Assembly: GCA_037953745.1 (NCBI GenBank)
Contig: JBAKBP010007952.1
Location: 31,246 to 95,245, forward strand
Source of the DNA: Lithodes maja
Lineage: Eukaryota; Arthropoda; Malacostraca; Decapoda; Lithodidae
Direction: 5' to 3'
DNA length: 64,000 bases
In this document: positions 57,601 to 64,000 of the stretch, in pieces
Numbering within the stretch: the stretch's first letter is position 1
Layout: the number at the start of each line of letters is the position of its first letter
The notes under the pieces: model-generated
What the model was told of the DNA's origin: nothing
Seen by the model: only the letters and a program-made list of their open reading frames with translations
Database searches by the model: none
Position numbers and translations under genes: made by a program

Positions 57601-58546
57601 TGATGGTGGTGAAATTATGAAATGTGGGTGTTTTTTGTGATGTGCGGAGTTTTGTTTCTTGTAAGATGGCAATGTGTATGTTGTGTTGTTTGATGAAGTG
57701 TGAGAGTTCGTGTTTCTTTGTGTTAATGCCATCTATGTTCAATTGGAGAATGTTAATGTTATGTGCACGATGTATGTTGGGTGCTGCTGCACGAGGATGG
57801 GGTGGGGGTGAGGGAGGGGCTGGAGGTTGGGATGGGTGAGGTGGGGGTGGGGATTGGGGAGCAGGAGATGGGGGTTGGAATGGATTAGGATGGGGTGTGG
57901 TGTGTTGAGTTGAGGATGTGGATGGTATGGGAAGGTTAGGTGGGTTAGGGAGGAGAGGTGGACGGGTTTTAGGGGGGGGAGTGGATGATATGGGAAGGCT
58001 AGGTGGGTTGGGGAGGAGAGGTGGACGGGTTTTAGGTGAGGGATTTGACTGGGAGAGGGAGGGGCATGAGGAACAGGTCCAGGTGTTCATGTAGTGTTTC
58101 TTGGAGGCAAGTGTTGTACAGGTGAAGTGGGTCCAGTTCCTGCATGAATTGCAGAGAACTGAACCCTTAGTGTGGCGACTCGAGGTGATGGGTTTTGAGC
58201 AAGTTGGACATATGTATGTGTACGTGGGTCCTGGGTTGCTCTCAATGTCTCCGGCTAGAAGAAGTCTTCGAGAAATGACAGCCGGAGAGTCATTTCTCGG
58301 TGTAGGAAAAACTGTGTGATGTGTGTGTGTGGTGTGAGAGGTGTGGAAATTCCCGGCGCGACCGAAGCCACTCCAAGGACCCGTGCCCCCAGGGGGGGGG
58401 GGCAGGGGATAGTTGTGGCGGTTTGGCTCCCGAAACTGCTCCCCGCGGCCGGCATCCGGTTGTCCTCCACTGGTCGATTGATCTTGTCTCCGGCCGTGGA
58501 GGGTCGGCAGCCATCCGCGGTTGGCAGCTCCGGGAGGTGGTCCCAC
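54629..58546 (-). CDS. LINE polyprotein: 2A-like motif, PHD-type finger, endonuclease, reverse transcriptase
   Basis: 1305 codons, intact. Residues 1-95 are low-complexity and may be partly leader. GDIESNPGP (Gly 99 to Pro 107) matches the 2A ribosome-skipping consensus D-V/I-E-x-N-P-G-P, so translation may yield a short leader and a main product starting at Pro 107. A C4HC3 PHD-type finger follows (Cys 113, 116, 132, 135, His 140, Cys 143, 158, 161), then a Pro-rich linker. The AP-type endonuclease shows QETKL, GGDFNA, SPDITF and SDHLPI. The reverse transcriptase shows LDISKAFD, GVPQGSVLSP and YADD at about residue 935. The C-terminus has LARLRCGHHP and a C-x2-C-x6-H-x4-C-like finger. The stop is only 20 bp from the 3' end. 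The clade is uncertain: Jockey/I group is my best guess. Confidence 0.9.
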   Translation of the reverse strand: MGPPPGAANRGWLPTLHGRRQDQSTSGGQPDAGRGEQFREPNRHNYPLPPPPGGTGPWSGFGRAGNFHTSHTTHTHHTVFPTPRNDSPAVISRRLLLAGDIESNPGPTYTYICPTCSKPITSSRHTKGSVLCNSCRNWTHFTCTTLASKKHYMNTWTCSSCPSLSQSNPSPKTRPPLLPNPPSLPISSTPPPKTRPPLLPNPPNLPIPSTSSTQHTTPHPNPFQPPSPAPQSPPPPHPSQPPAPPSPPPHPRAAAPNIHRAHNINILQLNIDGINTKKHELSHFIKQHNIHIAILQETKLRTSQKTPTFHNFTTIRQDRAVGGGGGLITLVHNEISYIVTSVQTKSLLPPNDNTTEIQSIKIRTGNKSNITIINTYIPPQTSPTVPNIYRPHLQHITNTPHIILGGDFNAKTSAWFVDNPDTDRGLVLQNQTDNLIILNDIHQHTHIPHHALYNPSSPDITFCSPELAPTTSWRVVRTLGSDHLPIIITTKTRLTPASHKHTYTNYKRANWEAFTNETEQHFTTLNSTPITNINNAVHILNKTIQNADKKHIPRGNRKRHNPNFTPEIQNLIRQRDTLKHSPAPHTQDITQQIQALNTQTNNKIQEQQKLNWNNFLQTLDHKTNPKKLYKTLNSITLSNSNTTQSHAAITTTDSTPSCKQQANTLINHFSHVSHLKPHKDDRRVIRRKRQFPTDPDYTPFTNHQTKHIINNLKHSPACGLDNISNIHLRHLGPQGIQTLTNISNYSYSHNTIPDIWKHGIIITFPKPNKDPTLPSSHRPITLLCSPSKVMERLVLQLITPDLPLAPTQHGFRPLHSTNTLLTDLTQRAFDGINSARPPHRSLLATLDISKAFDAIPRHNLTNKIYNTNMHNNTKRWLANFLAGRCAHVSFAGQSSKIRNFPNGVPQGSVLSPALFNLYMHDITTPNTPQINLASYADDITLTCTHHDPRRATDLLQPYLNTLHGWCTTNRLNLAPAKSTATLLTSWTGEHEYIPQLTINNTPLTHTHTPKILGVTYDTHMTFKQHTTNIKKKLTPRLNALRSLAHTKFGHNKETTTTVYKQYIRSVMEYASPAWASNLAETHHKTLQTIQNKALKIITGCTATAPTDHLHQETKILKVKDHLDMRGTQFLAAASTNQDHPLNYMATHPQTPRNIKTTPSTRYHTQLLSSLPPCPPRTNFQKHIHTHISRQSIHSLTDNTQLHARPPEIHPSESSLPREDRVHLARLRCGHHPALLSYQKRLDDSVVDACPGCNTAPHTIKHIIEDCISHNHLRQQHNLHSMRALWESPIVAVAFLRDSGLFGQAA
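58226..58252 (-). other. 2A-like ribosome-skipping motif
   Basis: Encodes GDIESNPGP preceded by RRLLLA, a hydrophobic run typical upstream of 2A motifs. The predicted skip lies between Gly 106 and Pro 107, right before the PHD-type finger. 2A-like motifs have been reported in several APE-type LINEs; activity here is inferred. Confidence 0.75.
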
Positions 58547-58586
58547 GGCGTAGACGCCGCCACATCAGGACCATTGTGGCAGTGTT

Positions 58587-59545
58587 CTCAGAGATACGTG
58601 TGGGGGTTGTGATGAGTTGTTTGTGATTGTGCATTGTCAGTATATGCCTATATTCTCGTACAAGCCTATCATTTCGTTGTTTGTAACACAGGTTAAAATC
58701 CCCTAGTATGATGGATTCATTCCGAGGGTCTAGCGATGACAACGTTCGTTCAAATTTGGTCAAGAATTGTGTGTCGTCTGGTGGCCTATAGCATACCCCA
58801 ATTGTGATGGGTCTTGTCCTCGGCAGGTGTAGATCGATCCACAGAGCTTCGTGATTTTCTACATGGAGGTCGGTCCTGGTTGTGTGTGTGAGGTTGTTTT
58901 TTACATACAGACATACTCCTCCCCCATGCCTATTGCGATCATTCCTAACCATATTGAAACCTTGAATGTTTATTTCACCATCGTTTATACTTGAATCCAG
59001 CCAGGTTTCTGTGATTGCAATTATTGAAGCTTTGGCCTTATTAGCTAACAAGTTTAATTCTGACAATTTATGGTACATTGATCTGGCGTTAATGTGGATA
59101 AGATGGAGCCCTTTGTTGGTGAACACTCTGTATTCATCTTTGATTTTGAATGTGTCCTGGCTGGATTCTGAGTTGTTAATACTAATTGGTTCATTTACAT
59201 TAATATTCGGTAATGAATGCAAGGCACATATGTTGCATAGGAATTCCCGTTCTTCACTGTTGGTCTTCTTAGAGATGCACTTCATGTGAGCTACAGTTTT
59301 ACACTTAACACAGTTTACGATCCTTTGTTTTCTTGTTATGAGTGATTCACATATTTCACAAATGATTTTAGGACCCTTTAATAGCTATTTCCCTACATTT
59401 ATCGCATTCCACTTCTTTTCTGCTAGTAACGTAAGTACATCGATCGTGTACTGTTTCATTACACCTACTACATTGTGACGTTGTACTCCTTTTGTTGAAT
59501 CCAATATCGCACACTATACATATTTTCATGTTACTGTTCATCGTA
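58587..59545 (-). pseudogene. LINE copy a N-terminal part: two PHD-like fingers and AP endonuclease
   Basis: From the 5' side: MNSNMKICIVCDIG starts a first C4HC3-type finger (to CDKCRE), which stops at 59368. A second finger (ICEICES then CVKCKTVAHMKC then FLCNIC) continues in another frame, so a frameshift or separate frame lies near 59370. The AP-type endonuclease follows: HINARSM, AITETWLD, GGGVCLYV, YRPPDD and GDFN (near 58692-58703). The frame is cut after SENTAT by the inserted LINE and resumes at 54608. Zinc fingers of this kind occur in CR1-like ORFs; their ligand here is unknown. Confidence 0.75.
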
Positions 59546-59645
59546 CGTCTGACGGTGTGGTGATCAGCTGTGCGCCGTGAGCGGCTGATGGTGTGTGAGC
59601 GCGTGAGATGAGGACAGGTTGTGGCTCCCCCTTGCCCCCCTCCCA

Positions 59646-59794
59646 CACCTACCTATATTTGTTGTTTTATGTCCTTGTTCTTGGCCGTTGTTGCTGTTAC
59701 TTCATTGTCGATGTGTTTGCTAGAGCTTCCTGTTTGTTTGGGTGTTCTGGTTGCATGTTGTGTTACTTGGGTCACCGATATCTGTGGTAGTGAT
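59646..59794. other. Short unassigned spacer
   Basis: Between the 5' end of LINE copy a and the 147-bp array. T-rich; nothing recognised. Confidence 0.4.
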
Positions 59795-61287
59795 GATACA
59801 GTTAGGGTAATGTTGAGTAGTGGACTATGTTGGGACCCATGTGGAGGGTCTAGCACCATAATATTAGTACTGTCCAGTTCATGGTCTGACCGGTATGGTG
59901 GTGAAAATATTGGCACAGGGTGGCACTGTACCAGTACTACTGTGTAAGATACTATGTATCTTAGTAGTGGACTGTGTTGGGAACCATGGGGAGGGTCTAG
60001 CACCATAATATTAGTACTGTCCAGGTCATGGTCTGACCGGTATGGTGGTGACAATATTGCCACAGGGTGGCACTGTACCAGTACTACTGTGTAAGATACT
60101 GTGAATGTTAGTGGTGGACTGTGTTGGGACCCATGGGGAGGGTCTAGCACCATAATATCAGTACTGTCCAGGTCATGGTCTGACCAGTATGGTGGTGACA
60201 ATATTGGCACAGGGTGGCACTGTACCGGTACTACTGTGGACGACACTGTGTATGTTTGTAGTGGACTGTGTTGGGACCCATGGGGAGGGTCTAGCACCAT
60301 AATATCAGTACTGTCCATGTCATGGTCTGACCGGTATGGTGGTGACAATATTGACACAGGGTGGCACTGTACCGGTACTACTGTGTAAGATGCTGTGTAT
60401 GTTAGTAGTGGACTCTGTTGGGACCCATGGGGAGGGTCTAGCACCATAATATCAGTACTGTCCATGTCATGGTCTGACCGGTATGGTGGTGACAATATTG
60501 GCGCAGGGTGGCACTGTACCAGTACTACTGTATAAGATACTGTGTATGTTAGTAGTGGAGTGTGTTGGGACCCATGGGGAGGGTCTAGCACCATAATATC
60601 AGTACTGTCCAGGTCTTGGTCTGACCGGTATGGTGGTGACAATATTGGCACAGGGTGGCACTGTACCGGTACTACTGTGTAAGATACTGTGTATGTTAGT
60701 AATGGACTGTGTTGGGACCCATGGGGAGGGTCTAGCACCATAATATCAGTACTGTCCAGGTCATGGTCTGACCGGTATGGTGGTGACAATATTGGCACAG
60801 GGTGGCACTGTACCGGTACTACTGTGTAAGATACTGTGTATGTTAGTAATGGACTGTGTTGGGACCCATGGGGAGGGTCTAGCACCATAATATCAGTACT
60901 GTCCAGGTCATGGTCTGACCGGTATGGTGGTGACAATATTAGCACAGGGTGGCACTGTACCGGTACTACTGTGTAAGATACTGTGTATGTTAGTAGTGGA
61001 CTGTGTTGGGACCCATGGGGAGGGTCTAGCACCATAATATCAGTACTGTCCAGGTCATGGTCTGACCGGTATGGTGGTGACAATATTAGCACAGGGTGGC
61101 ACTGTACCGGTACTACTGTGTAAGATACTGTGTATGTTAGTAGTGGTCTGTGTTGGGACCCATGGGGAGGGTCTAGCACCATAATATCAGTACTGTCCAG
61201 GTCATGGTCTGATCGGTATGGTGGTGACAATATTGGCACAGGGTGGCACTGTACCGGTACTACTGTGTAAGATACTATGTATGTTAG
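59795..61287. repeat. 147-bp satellite, about 10 copies
   Basis: The block GGGACCCATGGGGAGGGTCT recurs at 59832, 59979 (one change), 60126, 60273, 60420, 60567 and on to 61155, at exactly 147-bp spacing wherever I counted. The leftmost units are more diverged. Since 147 is 49 codons, a 528-codon minus-strand frame (59653-61239) stays open with a 49-residue period. It has no known domain and is best regarded as a by-product. Confidence 0.93.
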
Positions 61288-64000
61288 TAATAATAATAAT
61301 AATAATAATAAAAATATTTATTCAGTTAGCAATTTACAGAGTTGGTACCACATAGTTTGTTACAAATATGACATGTACGAGCCTTGCATAATTCCAACTA
61401 AGGATAGCCCAATAAGGCCGTTAGGCGTATTTCCATTGGGATCCTTGTGGGATTAGGTTAGCTGGGGAAAAATGGGGAGGATAAAGAAATAGATACTTTA
61501 GAGAAGGTATTTCTAGGGGGTTATTTTAAGATACCTTACATCCAATAGTAAATATCCGTAATCAGTAATCATTTCAGTTTGGTTTGTCTATCTCTTATGT
61601 CGCATTTTGTAGTAGACATAAGCTTGGTGCTCCCTTTTCGCAGCTGTCCGGTTCAGGTGTTCCTTCAGGCTACGTCTGAAGAAATACAGTGTTCTCTTTT
61701 CACGGACTGGCTGGGGTAGGTCGTTCCAGTCTTTGATGGCGGTGAAGAAGAATGTTTGCTTACCCTGTCCTTGGATTCTCGGGACCTTAAAATTAAACAT
61801 CCTGTTTCTTGTATTATGTCCACTCCTCTCATTTGCTTTAACAAAATCATTCTTTAGGTACTCTGGAGCTCTGTCATAGAAAATTTTGAAGGCATTAGTG
61901 AGCCTGATTTGTTTGGCCCTGTCAGCGACATTGAGCATACCTAGTGACTGAAGTTGTTCCTGGCCAACATGTGATCTGGGTCCTAGGTTCAGCATGAACC
62001 TAACCATTTTATTTTGAGTGACCTGAAGTTTGTGCTGTGCTGATTTAGATGATGCAGAGTACCAGGATGACACAGAATAGTCAAAATGACATTGAACAAG
62101 CGCTTGGCAGAGGGTCTTTTTGGTCGCCGCGGGCAAGCATCCCACCTGTCTATACAGGTATTTTATACGTGCTCTACACTTACTCAGGATAGATTCCAAA
62201 ATTGTTTCACCTGACAAACTCGCGTCCAGTTTTAGTCCGAGATATTTAACTTGTGACACTGTTGTTATAGGAATATCATTACAGTTGACCGAGAAGCCCA
62301 CAATGTCTTTCAGTTTGCGTTTTGTTCCACATAAGATGGCTTCCGTCTTGCACAGGTGAAGAGATAGTCTATTGTCCACTAGCCATTCACTACATGATTC
62401 TAGTTCTTTGGAAAGTGAAGCGGCAATACTTATTGGGTATTTTCCTGAAACCAGGAGCACGCTGTCGTCTGCATACAGTAATAATTTACATGAGACGCTC
62501 AGTTCCATGTCGTTCACATAACAGAGAAAGAGTAAGGGACCAAGGATGCTTCCCTGCGGGACCCCACAGTTAATTGGCATAGGATCAGATATATTATCAT
62601 CAATTTTGACTCTTTGGGTTCTACCACTAAGATAAGATTTAAACCAGTTCACAGATCCTATGCCCATTGCTTGTAGTTTATTACATAGGATATCATGGTC
62701 TACTGTGTCAAACGCTTTTTGTAGATCAAGAAGAACCATACCGGTGTAGTTACCTTTAGACATTTCTTTACGAATGTGATCCGTTAAGTGGATGAGACAG
62801 GAGTCTGTCGAGTACATGCATCTGAAACCTGATTGAAACTTATAGAATAGATCATTTTGTTTGAGGTAGTGTTCAATTTGGGTGTATACCGCTCTTTCAA
62901 GGATTTTAGATACACTACATAATATGCTAACTGGTCTGTAGTTACCAACTTCTAGTTTATTTCCTTTCTTGAATAGAGGGGTTACAATAGCTTCCTTCAG
63001 TTCAGCAGGTACAGTGTTGGTGTTAATTGACAAGTTGATGATGTGGGTTAGGGGGCCTGCTATACCAATGGCTCCATCTCGTAGAAATTTGGCAGGAATT
63101 TTGTCTGGTCCTGTGCTTTTATGTACATTTAGGTTAGACAGCTCGTCAAAAGTGTATTTTGGTGTAACATTTTGCAATCCAAATGTGTTTGGGTGTATGT
63201 CTTTATCTCTGTAGAAATTTCGAAAGGTGGCCGTTGTTGTCGTGTATTTATTGAGAGGTTGAGGTAGGTTCTGTGCAAGTGTGTTTGCTATGGAGGTGAA
63301 GAAGGAGTTGAAGTAGGTTGAAATTTGTCGTTTATCGTGGCAAATCTGATCATTAATGGTGAGAGCAATATTAGTGTTAGACGAATCCCTTGTCTTGTTG
63401 CTGTCGCCTGTTGTTTTTAGGTGCCTCCATAGTTTCTTTGGGTTATTCTGATATTCCTCTGCCTTATTGTGAAAATAATTAGTTTTCGCTGATTTTATTT
63501 TCCTACTTAGTTTATTCCTGGCCCTGTTGAACTCATGTTTCAGACCTTGATCCTGTCTATGTTTCGCTAGCCTTTTTAACAGATTGTCTCTGTGTTCCAG
63601 ATGGTGTAGTATGTCATTGTTGATCCATGGGTCTGACCTTGCTTTAATTCGTATGTCTTTCAGAGGAGCTATTTCGTCTAGAATGTTTGTGATGATGGTT
63701 CTGAAGCCAACCCATGCGTCATTAACGTTTGTACTTCCAAACACTGGAGACCAGTCTGTATTCCATAAAATGTCCAGAAATGTTTCTTTATTGTAGTTTC
63801 TGAGTGACCTTGTTTTGATAATCTTGTGATTCTCTAGGGTAATTTTTGTGGTTTTTCGTGTGCAATATGTGACGAAGTGATCACTTATCCCAGTCTGTAT
63901 AACCCCTGATTGGGATATTTTGTCCTCTCTGTTACAGTTGATGTGGTCTATTATTGTGGCAGTGTTCTCAGAGATACGTGTGGGGGTTGTGATGAGTTGT
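61288..64000 (-). mobile_element. CR1/L2-like LINE, copy b, 3' part (runs off window)
   Basis: The 3' end is an (ATT)n-type tail (TAATAATAATAATAATAATAATA on the plus strand from about 61288). A 3' untranslated region of about 280 bp precedes the tail. It contains the uninterrupted sequence around 63955-63968 that is the insertion site of the compact LINE in copy a. Confidence 0.9.
61588..64000 (-). CDS. LINE copy b ORF2 (endonuclease C-terminus, reverse transcriptase), partial
   Basis: An open frame that appears to continue past the window edge. It starts within the endonuclease (SDHF block near the edge), then has the RT with KSTGPDKIPAKFL, NYRPVSIL, LDLQKAFDTVDHDIL, GVPQGSILGPLLFL and YADD (62464-62475). 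The C-terminal domain ends in WNDLPQPVREKRTLYFFRR and a basic tail MRHKR. No disabling change is seen in the visible part. It would encode target-primed reverse transcription together with its upstream endonuclease. The clade is CR1/L2-like by motif impression. Confidence 0.88.
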   Translation of the reverse strand, partial: QLITTPTRISENTATIIDHINCNREDKISQSGVIQTGISDHFVTYCTRKTTKITLENHKIIKTRSLRNYNKETFLDILWNTDWSPVFGSTNVNDAWVGFRTIITNILDEIAPLKDIRIKARSDPWINNDILHHLEHRDNLLKRLAKHRQDQGLKHEFNRARNKLSRKIKSAKTNYFHNKAEEYQNNPKKLWRHLKTTGDSNKTRDSSNTNIALTINDQICHDKRQISTYFNSFFTSIANTLAQNLPQPLNKYTTTTATFRNFYRDKDIHPNTFGLQNVTPKYTFDELSNLNVHKSTGPDKIPAKFLRDGAIGIAGPLTHIINLSINTNTVPAELKEAIVTPLFKKGNKLEVGNYRPVSILCSVSKILERAVYTQIEHYLKQNDLFYKFQSGFRCMYSTDSCLIHLTDHIRKEMSKGNYTGMVLLDLQKAFDTVDHDILCNKLQAMGIGSVNWFKSYLSGRTQRVKIDDNISDPMPINCGVPQGSILGPLLFLCYVNDMELSVSCKLLLYADDSVLLVSGKYPISIAASLSKELESCSEWLVDNRLSLHLCKTEAILCGTKRKLKDIVGFSVNCNDIPITTVSQVKYLGLKLDASLSGETILESILSKCRARIKYLYRQVGCLPAATKKTLCQALVQCHFDYSVSSWYSASSKSAQHKLQVTQNKMVRFMLNLGPRSHVGQEQLQSLGMLNVADRAKQIRLTNAFKIFYDRAPEYLKNDFVKANERSGHNTRNRMFNFKVPRIQGQGKQTFFFTAIKDWNDLPQPVREKRTLYFFRRSLKEHLNRTAAKREHQAYVYYKMRHKR

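Larger units (their letters stand above)
54609..58572 (-). mobile_element. Compact APE-type LINE with 2A-like motif, full length
   Basis: A 3964-bp element inserted into LINE copy a. It is flanked by a perfect 14-bp target duplication ATTGTGGCAGTGTT (54595-54608 and 58573-58586). The uninterrupted target is visible at the end of copy b (about 63955-63968). On the minus strand it starts GGTCCTGATGTGGCGGCG and ends in an (AAC)n tail. One frame fills almost the whole element. It looks recent and complete. Confidence 0.92.
52818..59645 (-). mobile_element. CR1/L2-like LINE, copy a, interrupted and 3'-truncated
   Basis: Minus-strand LINE in two parts: the 5' part at 58587-59645 and the 3' part at 52818-54608, split by a second LINE (54609-58572). 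Compared with copy b (61288-64000), it lacks everything 3' of the position equal to 62176, where the B2 LTR starts. The missing 3' end is not found beyond B2. It is nearly identical to copy b in the shared 1.8 kb. Confidence 0.88.

Noticed and set aside
59653..61239. 528-codon frame with a 49-residue repeat
   Set aside because: A by-product of the 147-bp satellite, whose length is a multiple of three.

Overview
This window is repeat-dominated animal DNA with no recognisable host gene. Its gene-like content is transposable-element coding sequence, broken up by long minisatellites, fold-back MITEs and microsatellites. The mix (long-LTR Ty3/Gypsy-type elements, CR1/L2-like LINEs, TTAA-flanked MITEs, kilobase minisatellite arrays) suggests an invertebrate metazoan. 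A decapod crustacean is my best guess, from general resemblance of the LINE proteins rather than any diagnostic gene.

Layout. 1-3251: unassigned DNA with MITEs, a SINE-like unit, a tRNA-Pro-like pseudogene and a 52-bp minisatellite that grew out of one end of a MITE. 3252-14211: LTR family A, arranged LTR-internal-LTR-internal; the first copy is decayed and the second is cut off inside gag. 14212-23557: LTR family B copy 1 (minus strand), complete with both LTRs but with a nonsense codon near the end of RNase H. 23558-43577: an accessory belt of tandem repeats (27, 64, 57, 23, 28, 13, 46 and 38 bp units), MITEs and LINE tails. 43578-52817: LTR family B copy 2 (plus strand), with one intact 1714-codon gag-pol frame. 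52818-59645: a CR1/L2-like LINE (copy a) interrupted by a compact, intact second LINE (54609-58572) carrying a 2A-like motif, a PHD-type zinc finger, an endonuclease and a reverse transcriptase. 59795-61287: a satellite of exact 147-bp units. 61288-64000: LINE copy b, running off the window, which supplies the empty site for the insertion in copy a.

The most notable biology is the pol order of families A and B. Both have Ty3/Gypsy-type enzymes (DD35E integrase with a GPY-like tail, YLDD reverse transcriptase), but the integrase lies BEFORE reverse transcriptase/RNase H, as in Ty1/Copia. This is the arrangement known from Gmr1-like elements. A and B share LTR termini (TGTGACGC...GTAACA), a primer-binding site and a repeat-rich coiled-coil in gag.

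Several junctions lack target duplications: both B copies, the A2 end and LINE copy a at 52818. This implies ectopic recombination or assembly joins, so large-scale order should be treated cautiously.
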